Positions 16,771 to 25,590 are shown, counted from the first letter of the stretch. The stretch is 64,000 nucleotides of DNA from CBEUVQ01 sp965546615 (GCA_965546615.1 CBEUVQ010000005.1:21844-85843); one strand, 5' to 3'. Made by a program: numbers and translations. The notes: generated from the sequence alone by a model not told the origin.

Positions 16771-18131
16771 TTTTCCACCGCCACCCACTGCTGCTCATTG
16801 TGCAGTTTTTTCATTTCAATAAACAGCCAAATTACCGTAATTGCTGCTGAAATAATATCAGATATCGGCAGCGCATAAAGTATTCCGTTCAATCCATAAA
16901 AGCGCGGCAGAATCAACAGCAGCGGGATTAAAATTAATACCTGTCTGGACAAGCTTAAAAACATTGCTTGTTTGGGTTTACCCACCGCCTGAAAATATCC
17001 GGCACCGACAATTTGAAATCCAATAACCGGTAAAAGCAAAAAAGTAACATATAACGCATATGTTCCAAAATGGATTAGTTCTTCATCATTATCATTAAAC
17101 AAACTAATTATTTCTTGAGGAAACATCCGGGAAAAAACAAAACCGACAGTGATAATTACTGTTGCGGCAGTAACAGCCAGTTTTAAAGTTTCTTTTACCC
17201 GAGGATAGTTTTTTGCGCCGTAGTTAAAACCGATAATCGGCTGCGCTCCTTGATTAATGCCAATTACCGGCATTAAAATTATCATTAAAATACTGTTTAT
17301 TATCCCCATGCCGGCAACAGCTGTATCGCCGCCATATTCACTTAATCCGTTATTCATAATCACATTTAAAAGGCTCGCTGCCAACTGCATCGCAAAAGGT
17401 GCGGAACCAATGACAACAATTTTTTTAACTACCGAAGCCTGCAAGCGCAGGTTATCAACATACAATTTTAACAAGCTGTTCCCGCTTAAAAAGTAATACA
17501 GCACCCACACCGCCGAAATCATTTGCGACAGTACCGTTGCTATTGCCGCTCCGCTTATGCCCATGTCGAAAAGGAAAATAAAAATCGGATCAAAAATAAT
17601 ATTTAAAAGACCGCCAATAACCATAGTATACATCGCAATTTTCGGGTTGCCTTCCGCCCGAATAAAATTATTCAACCCAAAACCAATTGTCATTAACACC
17701 GAACCTGCTAAAATAATGCGTAAGTAATCACGGGCATAAGGCAGCACCGTACTGCTTGCACCAAACAGCTTAAGAAGCGGGGTAACAGCAGCTAATCCGA
17801 TAATGGTAATTGCCAGTGAAACAACTACCAGCAGTACAAGCGCATTGCCAAGTATCAGCTCTGCTTCGGATTTTTTCTGCGCACCTAAATTAATTGAAAT
17901 TAATGAATTCGCCCCAAAACCGATCAGCATAGCAAAAGCCATCGAAATAATCATAATCGGAAAGCTAATGGTAATACCGGCAATACCCAGAGATCCAACT
18001 GCATTGCCGACGAATATCCGATCGACAACATTGTACAGCGCATTAACCATCATTCCAATTATTGCCGGTACGGAAAATTTAACCAACAGTACACTTACCT
18101 TTTCTTCTGCCAACTGCTTAGAGCGATCCAT
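16767..18131 (-). CDS. MATE-family efflux transporter
   Basis: A 454-residue membrane protein with about twelve hydrophobic helices in two similar halves, typical of MATE cation-coupled multidrug exporters. Recognisable segments include SVPAIIGMMVNALYNVVDRIF at the N-terminus and GINQGAQPIIGFNYGAK in the second half, characteristic of the MepA/DinF-like MATE subgroup. Isolated gene, converging with the aminotransferase and divergent from the CBS gene. Substrate unknown. Confidence 0.92.
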   Translation of the reverse strand: MDRSKQLAEEKVSVLLVKFSVPAIIGMMVNALYNVVDRIFVGNAVGSLGIAGITISFPIMIISMAFAMLIGFGANSLISINLGAQKKSEAELILGNALVLLVVVSLAITIIGLAAVTPLLKLFGASSTVLPYARDYLRIILAGSVLMTIGFGLNNFIRAEGNPKIAMYTMVIGGLLNIIFDPIFIFLFDMGISGAAIATVLSQMISAVWVLYYFLSGNSLLKLYVDNLRLQASVVKKIVVIGSAPFAMQLAASLLNVIMNNGLSEYGGDTAVAGMGIINSILMIILMPVIGINQGAQPIIGFNYGAKNYPRVKETLKLAVTAATVIITVGFVFSRMFPQEIISLFNDNDEELIHFGTYALYVTFLLLPVIGFQIVGAGYFQAVGKPKQAMFLSLSRQVLILIPLLLILPRFYGLNGILYALPISDIISAAITVIWLFIEMKKLHNEQQWVAVEK

Positions 18132-18323
18132 GTCATTTTCCTTTCTTTTGGTAATAATACTTGCCGTTGTTTTACTATTCTACAATATAAAGCACCGGTC
18201 AGAATACTGCTAAAGACTTGTATATTGATAAAATATTTTACTGTTTTTTTTGCAAAAACGTAGTAATTATAGTAAATTTAATTAGTATAATAAAAACCGG
18301 TTATTTTTAAGGAGATGATTCTG

Positions 18324-18911
18324 TTGCACGATATGCTGGTAAAAGAAGTAATGATTCCTATAAACGATTATCCCACAATAAATATGAACGCCACCATTGG
18401 TGAAGCCATTAAAATATTAAGAAAAACATTTGTGCAAGACAGCAAAAACGGCCGTATGTTTCGCGGTCCCAGGTCAATCATTGTACTGGATGATGAAAAA
18501 GATGAAAAAATAGTAGGCATTTTAACTCTGCGTTCTTTATTAAAAGCAATTGAACTGGAAGCAAACGAAAAAAACACTTTTTTAACCATTACTTCTTGGG
18601 CACTGTTTTTTAAAAAAAATGAAATAGATAAACACCTCGGCATTAAAGTTAAAGACATTATGCGCAGTGTTGACTTAGCATATATCTATGAAAATGACAC
18701 CATTACCCAAGCAGTACATATGATACTAAGCAAACAGGTTAACTCGCTGCCGGTATTAGAAAATCCAATTATTTCGAAATTGACAATGGGCGAGTACCCG
18801 TTAGACAACTCTAAAGTCGTCGGTATCCTCCGCACTATTGACATCTTTGCAATTATCGGAGATGTTTTGGAATTAGACGACAATGTAATTACCTTCCCGG
18901 GGTGTAAATAA
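18324..18911 (+). CDS. CBS-domain pair protein
   Basis: A 195-residue soluble protein made essentially of two CBS domains: the first begins MLVKEVMIPINDYPTINMNA, the second VKDIMRSVDLAYIYENDTI and ends NSKVVGILRTIDIF. CBS pairs bind adenine nucleotides and regulate partner proteins; none is fused here. A long insert (about residues 35-60, with FRGPRSIIVLDDEKDEK) lies in the first domain. TTG at 18324 is the likely start because AAGGAG is nine bases upstream; the ATG at 18315 abuts that site. A TATAAT-like box is at 18286-18291. Single-gene unit. Confidence 0.8.
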   Translation: MHDMLVKEVMIPINDYPTINMNATIGEAIKILRKTFVQDSKNGRMFRGPRSIIVLDDEKDEKIVGILTLRSLLKAIELEANEKNTFLTITSWALFFKKNEIDKHLGIKVKDIMRSVDLAYIYENDTITQAVHMILSKQVNSLPVLENPIISKLTMGEYPLDNSKVVGILRTIDIFAIIGDVLELDDNVITFPGCK

Positions 18912-19219
18912 GAGCGCAGATCTACCCCCAACCAGCATGCTCACTCCCTCTTATCGCCAACTTCATCATTTAGTTATCAAACCGCCGGCTGCCGCCTCCG
19001 GCACTGTTGATGCCACCGGCTTTTCAGTCGGTGCATGGCTTATGCCAACCATTACCCGGCAGCAATTAATTTACTGCACTGCCTACCTTAACAATGCGGC
19101 AATTTTTGCGCATCCCAAACACGATTAAGATCACTGCTCTTTTTTCTTTTCTCCAATCACTGTTTAAAACAAATTCCATATTATGGTATTAACCGTATTG
19201 TTTTGGGGAGGTACGTTCC
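18912..19219. other. Intergenic stretch without a supported gene
   Basis: Between the CBS gene and the next plus-strand gene. It holds a 63-codon frame (18937-19128) without a ribosome binding site or coding look, which I do not accept. No hairpin terminator or promoter stands out. Confidence 0.5.
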
Positions 19220-19594
19220 GTGATTAAATGGCTGCGCAAAAAAAAGAAAAGAGAAGCTTCTTCTCTCCCGTACAGCCGCGATCATATTCAAGAAGATGAG
19301 GTAGAACTGCAGCTTGAAGATATGACCATTAAACTTAGTCGTAAATTGAACTTATTTGTACCTCATGAAATCACCGTGGTAATTCCCCGGGTGGAACTGC
19401 GTGATCGTCAATATGCCAACGGTGAGCTGGTATCTGAACAAGAAAGAATTTATAACAGCGTAACATTAGTACACGCTCCCCGTCATCCCCGGGAAACCCT
19501 GCCGGAATTCGCCGGCAAACCGCCCGGTTCATATTCACCGCTGCCCGGCCCAAAAAACAAAAAAGATCACGTTAAACAGCACAACAAAACCTAA
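19220..19594 (+). CDS. Uncharacterised small soluble protein
   Basis: I do not recognise this 124-residue protein. It starts with a GTG preceded by GGGAGG and opens with a very basic stretch (MIKWLRKKKKREA), then an acidic/polar core with the segment LNLFVPHEITVVIPRVELRD, and a Pro/Gly/Lys-rich tail (GKPPGSYSPLPGPKNKKD). No membrane segment. It is a single gene with its own terminator and converges on aroH, whose stop codon it overlaps by four bases. Confidence 0.6.
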   Translation: MIKWLRKKKKREASSLPYSRDHIQEDEVELQLEDMTIKLSRKLNLFVPHEITVVIPRVELRDRQYANGELVSEQERIYNSVTLVHAPRHPRETLPEFAGKPPGSYSPLPGPKNKKDHVKQHNKT

Positions 19595-19615
19595 GGAAAC
19601 ACCTTAGGTTTTGTT
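19583..19615. terminator. Shared bidirectional terminator
   Basis: AACAAAACCTAAGG (19583-19596) pairs with CCTTAGGTTTTGTT (19602-19615), a 14-bp stem with a five-base loop. It covers the 3' ends of both the unknown plus-strand gene and aroH, serving transcripts from both sides. Confidence 0.85.
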
Positions 19616-19977
19616 AAATCCGGTCTTAAGCATTTAGCTGCCCTTAAATACTGATGTTTAATTTCTTGTTGTGTTTTGGTGGTGTTGACATGCAGCAGCA
19701 CCCGAATGCAGTACGGCAGGCTGTCGACAACATCCAGCTCCTGCATGCACATCAGCGGAACGGCAGTCCAACCTATTTCACGGGCTGCTTTTGCCGGATA
19801 CACCGCATTGATGTCCTTGGTGGCGGTAAAAATCACACTGACAATGTCTTCTAATTTAATGTTGTTTTCCGCAACGATCTGCTGCAAAAGTTCTTTTGTG
19901 GCAGCAGTAATTTCTTCCGAATTGTTATTTTCAACAGTGATCGCTCCGCGAATTCCGCGAACTTTGACATCACTCAT
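19591..19977 (-). CDS. aroH: Monofunctional chorismate mutase, AroH class
   Basis: Converts chorismate to prephenate. The 128 residues match the AroH family length. Active-site residues of the Bacillus enzyme have counterparts here: Arg in VRGIRGAITV, Cys and Glu in MCMQELDV, Arg in CIRVLLHVN and Tyr in HQYLRAAK. ATG at 19977 has AGGTGG five bases upstream; a GTG at 19986 overlaps that site. The gene follows the HutP-family gene by 12 bases, so the pair is probably cotranscribed. Confidence 0.93.
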   Translation of the reverse strand: MSDVKVRGIRGAITVENNNSEEITAATKELLQQIVAENNIKLEDIVSVIFTATKDINAVYPAKAAREIGWTAVPLMCMQELDVVDSLPYCIRVLLHVNTTKTQQEIKHQYLRAAKCLRPDLTKPKVFP

Positions 19978-19989
19978 GCCAACCACCTG

Positions 19990-20430
19990 CTATAAAGACG
20001 GTGCTGATGAAACAGCTCGATGCCCAATGCCGATAGCCACTTCATCTAAATGCAGTAAGCCCACGCCAAAGAATACCGCAACAATTACATGATCCTGCTG
20101 CCGAGCAATGCCGATTTTTCCACCTAAATTTAAGCCCACTGCTTTCGGCATTACCATAGCCATTGCCTCTCTTGTTGCCCCGGCAACGGCACCTTCTTCG
20201 GCATGAACTTCTTTAATTACCCCTTCACGCTTGGCGGCAACAACCGCCCTTTCAATAATTTTATGTATCGAATTTATAAAATCCCCACCGTAATCAACAG
20301 CAGCGGTGTGAATACCTTCTTTGGCATATTTTGCTTTGAGTGCTCTTTCTTCATCTCTGCTCTCAGTCAACGCCATCTCAACAGCTACTTTGGCAACTTT
20401 TCTGCTTCCCTGAAGGGGACTTTTCGTCAT
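19990..20430 (-). CDS. HutP-family RNA-binding protein
   Basis: HutP is the histidine- and Mg-dependent RNA-binding antiterminator of the Bacillus hut operon. This 146-residue protein has the same length and the family's conserved parts: GSRKVAKVAVEMALTES at the N-terminus, VDYGGDF, EEGAVAGATREA, LNLGGKIGIAR, and GLLHLDEVAIGIGHR at the C-terminus with the metal-binding histidine region. No hut genes are nearby; the neighbour is aroH. I chose the ATG at 20430 with GAGGTG upstream. In Clostridia such proteins may control other transcripts; the target is unknown. Confidence 0.82.
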   Translation of the reverse strand: MTKSPLQGSRKVAKVAVEMALTESRDEERALKAKYAKEGIHTAAVDYGGDFINSIHKIIERAVVAAKREGVIKEVHAEEGAVAGATREAMAMVMPKAVGLNLGGKIGIARQQDHVIVAVFFGVGLLHLDEVAIGIGHRAVSSAPSL

Positions 20431-20457
20431 ACCCCGTAACACCTCGCAAACTAAAAT

Positions 20458-20478
20458 GCACTCCATCACCGGGAGTGC
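20458..20478 (-). terminator. Hairpin between the 20981 gene and hutP-like gene
   Basis: GCACTCC (20458-20464) pairs with 20472-20478. On the minus strand the stem is followed by ATTTTAG, a short U-tract, so it could attenuate read-through into the HutP-family gene. The stem ends 28 bases before that gene's start. Confidence 0.4.
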
Positions 20479-20510
20479 TGAAGCTATTATATTACAGCAG
20501 TCTGTCAAAA

Positions 20511-20981
20511 TCAATCGATATTTTTTATTTTCACCGTACCTACCGGAACAACCGTACCGTTTACAGTTAATTTATGCCCCGCCGCAGGAGCGGCAACGCC
20601 AGGGGTGATATTTAAAACCCGCACTATAATTTGATGCTGATAAAAAGTACCGTCAATTTCCAACACGTCTTCATTTGAAACCGGTACTGTAACATAGCGA
20701 TCTTTAAACTCGGCAAATTCCGCACCGTTTATCAGCACTTTCAAATGCGGCAGCGCACTGAAATTTTCCAAATAAAGAGTAATATGTTCATCCTGCCAGT
20801 GCACCGTATTATTTTCCGAAGCTGCCCCGGTATCCGTTCCTACCCTGGCCATTACCGTTCGAAAAGGGTCATCTACCACCATTGCTTGGACAACAACTAA
20901 AACCACTGCCGTTAAAATAACCAGGCGCATTATCAGTTTATCAGCTTTATTAATAAAGCTGTCTGTTTTCTTACTTCTCAC
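20511..20981 (-). CDS. Uncharacterised single-pass membrane protein
   Basis: Not recognised. About 156 residues: a short basic N-terminus, one membrane helix (LIMRLVILTAVVLVVVQAMVV, roughly residues 17-37), then a mostly beta-looking extracytoplasmic domain with repeated Val/Ile patterns ending VNGTVVPVGTVKIKNID. GTG at 20981 or TTG at 20987/20984 could start; AAGGGG lies upstream. Likely in one transcript with the gene at 21042-21503 (54-base gap). Confidence 0.6.
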   Translation of the reverse strand: MRSKKTDSFINKADKLIMRLVILTAVVLVVVQAMVVDDPFRTVMARVGTDTGAASENNTVHWQDEHITLYLENFSALPHLKVLINGAEFAEFKDRYVTVPVSNEDVLEIDGTFYQHQIIVRVLNITPGVAAPAAGHKLTVNGTVVPVGTVKIKNID

Positions 20982-21041
20982 CAACAACGCCCCTTATCAT
21001 CGGTTTGTTGTTATATATGTGCGGAGAAGCAAAATTATTCC

Positions 21042-21503
21042 TTAACGAGCATTATATTTGCGCTCTAAATGCTCACGGTAGCTCTTTAATTCTTCGGATA
21101 TTTTAAACAGCAGCCTTTCAATGCCGTATTTAGATAATTGAATGGTTTGTGGTTCCAGTATTTCAATCTTACGAAAATCTTCTCGGGCAATAAAACGCAA
21201 AACATCCTGCAGAGTATCAGCACTAACGGTAAGCACAACCGGTGCATAAGCTACATCACTGTGGTTAATATCGTCGTAAACGGTATAAACCTCGATGCTC
21301 ATATCGATATCTTCAATGGCTATTCCCTGAATCGGCACATTGCGAAACATTGCCACCTGCTGCTCTCTTACTTCTTCGGCAGCCTTTTCTGTGTTTTTTC
21401 CACCAAAAAAGAGTTTTCCCGGTTTGCCAACACCTTTAAAATCCAGTCGTATTTTAGCCCGAACATGATTGTTCGTCGTCTGTTCCTCAGTATGTGTGCT
21501 CAA
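21042..21503 (-). CDS. Uncharacterised soluble protein
   Basis: Not recognised. 153 residues, no membrane segment; starts ATG with AGGAGGGG upstream. The N-terminal part (VRAKIRLDFKGVGKPGKLFFGG) is basic, the middle is beta-rich (IAIEDIDMSIEVYTVYDD, YAPVVLTVSADTLQD) and the last 30 residues form a charged helix (LLFKISEELKSYREHLERKY). It precedes the membrane protein gene at 20511-20981 and may act with it. Confidence 0.6.
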   Translation of the reverse strand: MSTHTEEQTTNNHVRAKIRLDFKGVGKPGKLFFGGKNTEKAAEEVREQQVAMFRNVPIQGIAIEDIDMSIEVYTVYDDINHSDVAYAPVVLTVSADTLQDVLRFIAREDFRKIEILEPQTIQLSKYGIERLLFKISEELKSYREHLERKYNAR

Positions 21504-21586
21504 AAAACGCCCCTCCTAAGGAGAATAAAATTCTACAAATATTGATATAGATATTCTCCTCAGCGTGGAAAAAATCCTGCTAACAA

Positions 21587-21826
21587 TTACCACTCAATGT
21601 CTCTCGCACCACAAACAGGACAGGTATCAAAGTAATGTTCAGGATCTTCGTATGCTTCTTGAGCATCATCAATATCCGCCCCTTGACATTCCATAGTGCT
21701 GATTGAGCCATCTTCTTCAAACTTTGCCACCAAGCCATAAGGCAGGTTATCAGCTGTGTCTGATGCAGACGAAACTATTGAAGATGCTAAACTGCTGTCA
21801 TTTCCACAACAACGGCAGCGCGGCAT
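21587..21826 (-). CDS. Small zinc-ribbon-like protein
   Basis: A 79-residue acidic protein with CRCCGN at the N-terminus and CPVCGARDIEW at the C-terminus; the two cysteine pairs could bind one zinc ion. The middle is Asp/Glu-rich. The ATG at 21826 follows AAAGGAGG at eight bases, a strong site, so it is likely real. Function unknown; it lies between rluB and the two uncharacterised genes. Confidence 0.6.
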   Translation of the reverse strand: MPRCRCCGNDSSLASSIVSSASDTADNLPYGLVAKFEEDGSISTMECQGADIDDAQEAYEDPEHYFDTCPVCGARDIEW

Positions 21827-21876
21827 AAGGACAGCCTCCTTTTAGTTATTTAATAGTTTTAATATAACGTTTTTTG

Positions 21877-22671
21877 TCATTTCATATGCATTGGCTGTTT
21901 ATGTTTATTTCGATATCGATTTTTTTTCACATTTGGAGCGGCAATTAAACCGGCTGCTTTTTTCAACGCACGCACTTCTGCTTTACTTAATTCCCGTACT
22001 TCCCCCGAACCAAGTTTGCGCAGCTCCAGAGGTCCCATTCTGGTGCGCACCAGTCTTAGTACCGGGTGACCTATATGTTCACACATCCGCCGCACCTGAC
22101 GGTTTCTGCCTTCATAAATGGTGATCTCTAAAAGGGCATTGTTGTTTAAAACATGCGTTAAGTAAACTTTTGCTGGAGCGGTAACGCCATCCTCCAATTT
22201 TATCCCGCGGGATAACCGCTCTAATTTATCCAGTGTCGGCAGACCTTTAACTCTGACTTTATATGTTTTGGCAATCTTATGTTTAGGGTGAGTGAGTGCA
22301 TAGGTTAGTTCTCCATCGTTGGTAAGCAGCAGCAGTCCTTCGGAATCGTAATCCAATCTGCCTACCGGATAAATACGTTCTTTAACATCCATTTGTTCTT
22401 TTACTAAATCAATTACGGTTTTGCGGCTGCGTTCATCACTGACGGTGCTGACATAACCCCGCGGCTTATTGATCATGATGTAAACATATTCTTTTTTCGC
22501 TGTTACTCTGCGGTTGTTGACATGGACTATGTCTTTCTCCGGATTTATTTTTATGCCCAGTTCCTGTACTACTTTACCGTTTACCTTTACTTTGCCTTCC
22601 AAAATAAGTTCTTCACATTTTCGCCGTGAAGCCACTCCGGCATGAGCCAAAAATTTCTGCAATCGTTCCAT
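21877..22671 (-). CDS. rluB: 23S rRNA pseudouridine synthase, RluB type
   Basis: Makes pseudouridine in 23S rRNA. The 264 residues contain an N-terminal S4 RNA-binding domain (MERLQKFLAHAGVASRRKCE), then the synthase domain with the catalytic aspartate in VGRLDYDSEGLLLLTNDGEL and the C-terminal motif YEGRNRQVRRMCEHIGHPV. ATG at 22671 has AAAGGA upstream; the frame is open for another 210 bases without a family match there. Placement after spmA-spmB is as in Bacillus. A basic tail (KKNRYRNKHKQ) ends the protein. Confidence 0.93.
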   Translation of the reverse strand: MERLQKFLAHAGVASRRKCEELILEGKVKVNGKVVQELGIKINPEKDIVHVNNRRVTAKKEYVYIMINKPRGYVSTVSDERSRKTVIDLVKEQMDVKERIYPVGRLDYDSEGLLLLTNDGELTYALTHPKHKIAKTYKVRVKGLPTLDKLERLSRGIKLEDGVTAPAKVYLTHVLNNNALLEITIYEGRNRQVRRMCEHIGHPVLRLVRTRMGPLELRKLGSGEVRELSKAEVRALKKAAGLIAAPNVKKNRYRNKHKQPMHMK

Positions 22672-22927
22672 AAGTGACGTCCTTTCCGGCCAAGGATTTA
22701 TCTTCAAGAATACAGCTTCATCAAAGAAAATTGTCTGACTGTTTATCTCCGGCAGACCCGGCTGTTCACTGCCATGTGTTTTCCGTTTAAATGAGACAGC
22801 GAGCGCCGCTCTTTTCGGCTGTAACGCTATCCGGTAAATTCCTTGGCTTCGTTTTCTTGATAGTAAAAATACCCAGTTAAACAACCGGGCATACCTGCTA
22901 TTCTACATTAAATTGGAAAATCCTCTC

Positions 22928-23461
22928 TTAATTAAACATCGCATGAGCGATAAACAGCGATGCCGCCAACGTGGTAAAATCGGCACACAAACCGCTGGCC
23001 ACCGCATAACGGTATCTGCGCACCCCTACCGAACCGAAATAGAGCGTCAGCACGTAAAACGTGGTGTCGCTGCTGCCCTGCATAGTAGACACCAACCTGC
23101 CAATAAAGCTGTCCGGGCCGTGGGTTTTAATTAAATCAGCGGCAATACCCAGTGCCGCCCCACCGGAAAGCGGGCGCATAACGGCATGCGGCAAAACCTC
23201 CGCCGGAAACCCGATTTTGTCTAAAAACGGCGACAGCGCATCCGCCATTAACTGCATTGCTCCGGACTCCCGAAAAACATTTACCGCCACCAGCATGGCC
23301 ACCAAAAACGGAATTGTTTTTACAGCAGTAGAAAATCCCGCCTCTGCCCCTTCAACAAAAGTTTCAAAGACCGGCACCTTTTTAATGAATGCTGCTAACG
23401 GCACTACCAACAAAATAAAGGGAATAGCCCAGCGGGAGATCTCATTAATCAGCTGATACAT
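22928..23461 (-). CDS. spmB: Spore maturation protein B
   Basis: Works with SpmA in dehydrating the spore core. The 177 residues (usual length about 178) contain several membrane helices with MRPLSGGAALGIAADLIKTHG and STMQGSSDTTFYVLTLYFGSV, strongly conserved in SpmB. The ATG at 23461 is four bases from the end of spmA, so the two are coupled. The TM proteins belong to the Gate-domain nucleoside-transporter-like fold. Confidence 0.95.
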   Translation of the reverse strand: MYQLINEISRWAIPFILLVVPLAAFIKKVPVFETFVEGAEAGFSTAVKTIPFLVAMLVAVNVFRESGAMQLMADALSPFLDKIGFPAEVLPHAVMRPLSGGAALGIAADLIKTHGPDSFIGRLVSTMQGSSDTTFYVLTLYFGSVGVRRYRYAVASGLCADFTTLAASLFIAHAMFN

Positions 23462-23465
23462 ACCG

Positions 23466-24053
23466 CTACCCCCGTGTCTTGTAAATTTGCCTGAAAATTC
23501 GGTCAGCAATAACTGCTGCCGACATGCCGCAAACAGTGGCAAATATTGTGGTGCCGACAATAGCGGTAGGGTCCTGTGAACCGTACATTAACCGGATGCC
23601 GATAATGGTAGTAGGTATTAATGTAATGCAGGATGTATTTAATGCCAAAAAAGTACACATTGCTTCGGTGGCGGTATCAGGTTTGTGATTGAGTTTCTGC
23701 ATTTCCTGCATCGCTATTAATCCCATTGGGGTAGCGGCATTAGATAATCCCAGTACATTAGCGGAAAGATTCATCACAATTGCCCCCATTGCGGGGTGAT
23801 CTTTCGGGATACTTGGAAATAAAAATGCGGTAATTGGGCGCACCAAGCGGGCCAGCATCTTTACTAAGCCGGCGGCTTCAGCCAGTTTCATAATCCCCAG
23901 CCAAAAGGTCATCACCGAGATCAAACTTATACTTACTTTTACAGCAGCATCCGCTCCTTCAAATGCCGCCTTGGTAACCGCTTCAATGTTGCCTTGAATA
24001 CCGGCAACAATAATACTCATTGCGATCATTATTAACCATATGTAATTAACCAC
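23466..24053 (-). CDS. spmA: Spore maturation protein A
   Basis: Partner of SpmB. 195 residues, five or so membrane helices, with family segments MNLSANVLGLSNAATPMG and FLALNTSCITLIPTT. Start MVNYIWLIMIAMSIIVAG. Together with spmB and rluB it reproduces the Bacillus order spmA-spmB-rluB. Expected to be expressed in the mother cell or forespore during sporulation; no clear sigma site was identified. Confidence 0.95.
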   Translation of the reverse strand: MVNYIWLIMIAMSIIVAGIQGNIEAVTKAAFEGADAAVKVSISLISVMTFWLGIMKLAEAAGLVKMLARLVRPITAFLFPSIPKDHPAMGAIVMNLSANVLGLSNAATPMGLIAMQEMQKLNHKPDTATEAMCTFLALNTSCITLIPTTIIGIRLMYGSQDPTAIVGTTIFATVCGMSAAVIADRIFRQIYKTRG

Positions 24054-24135
24054 TTCTTCACCCCCAACAGCTCGTCAGTCTTGTCCTATATAAAAGGTTA
24101 TGAAGGGTGAAGATTAATTAGAACCTAATTAGATT

Positions 24136-25473
24136 TTACCGACAGTTAGTATCTTCCGTTTCAAAATATCGTTTCGGAATAATGACGTGTTCTAAAAGTA
24201 TGCATAACAGCATGCCGGCAACAAACCCGTTTCCTAAAACATAGCGCAGTATTACCGGCACACCGGCAAAAACTGCCGGAGATAAACTTAACAACCCGCT
24301 GCCAACCAGCAGAGGAATACCGATGACAAAATATTCTCTCCCGGTAAGCTTTAGACGCGCATAGTCCTTCAATGCAAAGCCCAACATTTGGCAGAAAGAA
24401 ACCATAACTACCGAATAACCTACCGGCTCGGGAACAGAACTAAGAAACATCCCTACAGGAGGAAAAAGGCCCAGTGCCATCATTACCGCCGCAAACAAGT
24501 AAAACGGCAGCCGTGAAGCAACACCGGTCAAACTGACTAAACCTGCACTGGCTGAATAAGGAACCACCCCTACAGTCGCCCCCAAACCGGAAAGCACGTC
24601 GGCAATGCCGGTAAAAGCAACCGCACGGTTATAAGCCTTAGGCTGCAGTTTAACTTCCAGCGTTCGTTCCATCGCTATGATGCTGGCTACCAGATTGGAC
24701 AGCACCAATATACCTGTCAAAACACACACTAATAAAATTCCCGGGTCGACTGTGGGCATCCCCCAGGCAAACAGCGCAGGAAACTGCATTAAAGGTGCAC
24801 CGGCGATATCGGCATCGGACGCTAAACCCAGCGGTACAGCAGCCAGCCAGCCGACAGCAGTGCCAATTAAAATGGCAATACTGCGCACAAACCCGGCTGC
24901 TCTAAGATTAACAAAAACCACCACTGCCACCACCAAAAGTGAAAGCATCGCCGCGGTGGGGTTAATTGCGGGATGATCGGTGGTAATTCCCAGCATACCT
25001 TTTACAAATGAGCCGGAAAGCTGCAGTGTTAAAAGCATCAATACCGTTCCGGTAACAGCGGGCGTAAAGAGTTTTAACGCCCGTCCCATCAGTCCGGTTA
25101 ATCCCATAACAATCAGCACCAGCCCGGCTGCAATTACACCGGCTTCCAAATCAGTGCGCAGCACCGCTAAATCTTTGCCCAATGCCGGTGCCATTGCTGC
25201 CAATGTGATAAATATTCCCCACCACATTCCTGCCGGTCCTTCAATAATCGGCAGTCTGTGACCGAACATCGCCTGTAATATCGAAGCCAAAGAAGCGTAA
25301 AACATTGTCCGCTGAGCCAGTTCCGCAATGCCCCTTTGGTCTAATCCTAAAGCAGTACCCACTACCAGCGGCACAACTGATACATTTACTAAGTTAAAAG
25401 CCAACCACTGCAGTGAATAAAGAAACACACGCAAAACAGGAGGCCTATCGTCAGGTTGATATAATACCGCCAT
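24136..25473 (-). CDS. NCS2-family nucleobase permease
   Basis: A 445-residue, roughly 14-helix transporter for a purine or pyrimidine base. It has family segments LQAMFGHRLPIIEGPAGMWW and FTPAVTGTVLMLLTLQLSG, closest in feel to the YbbY/XanQ-like purine branch rather than UraA. Start ATG at 25473 with AAGGAG upstream. It is a single-gene unit with its own promoter, leader hairpin (25502-25525) and a weak AATTAG/CTAATT hairpin after the stop (24115-24131). Precise substrate unknown. Confidence 0.85.
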   Translation of the reverse strand: MAVLYQPDDRPPVLRVFLYSLQWLAFNLVNVSVVPLVVGTALGLDQRGIAELAQRTMFYASLASILQAMFGHRLPIIEGPAGMWWGIFITLAAMAPALGKDLAVLRTDLEAGVIAAGLVLIVMGLTGLMGRALKLFTPAVTGTVLMLLTLQLSGSFVKGMLGITTDHPAINPTAAMLSLLVVAVVVFVNLRAAGFVRSIAILIGTAVGWLAAVPLGLASDADIAGAPLMQFPALFAWGMPTVDPGILLVCVLTGILVLSNLVASIIAMERTLEVKLQPKAYNRAVAFTGIADVLSGLGATVGVVPYSASAGLVSLTGVASRLPFYLFAAVMMALGLFPPVGMFLSSVPEPVGYSVVMVSFCQMLGFALKDYARLKLTGREYFVIGIPLLVGSGLLSLSPAVFAGVPVILRYVLGNGFVAGMLLCILLEHVIIPKRYFETEDTNCR

Positions 25474-25501
25474 GCTATTTCTTCTCCTTTTTAAAAATAA
25501 G

Positions 25502-25547
25502 AAAACGCCATCCGCATGACGTTTTAATTACTATATGAATTATAGCA
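25502..25547 (-). promoter_or_regulatory. Extended -10 promoter and leader hairpin of the permease
   Basis: On the minus strand TGC-TATAAT (25539-25547) is an extended -10 box without a good -35. The transcript would start near 25532 and almost at once form a stem of AAAACG-CAT with ATG-CGTTTT (25502-25525), followed by CTTATTTTT before the Shine-Dalgarno. The geometry is that of an intrinsic terminator or attenuator in a leader of only about 60 bases. It does not look like a purine riboswitch. Confidence 0.45.
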
Positions 25548-25557
25548 TAAAAAAAGA

Positions 25558-25570
25558 CGCGTATAACGCG
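25558..25570 (-). terminator. ytfJ terminator
   Basis: CGCGT (25558-25562) pairs with ACGCG (25566-25570), and the minus strand continues CTTTTTTTATG. It closes the ytfJ transcript and directly abuts the permease promoter. Confidence 0.65.
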
Positions 25571-25590
25571 CCCCTTTGGAAAATGCATCA

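Noticed and set aside
18937..19128. 63-codon plus-strand frame after the CBS gene
   Set aside because: No ribosome binding site; composition looks like shifted non-coding sequence.
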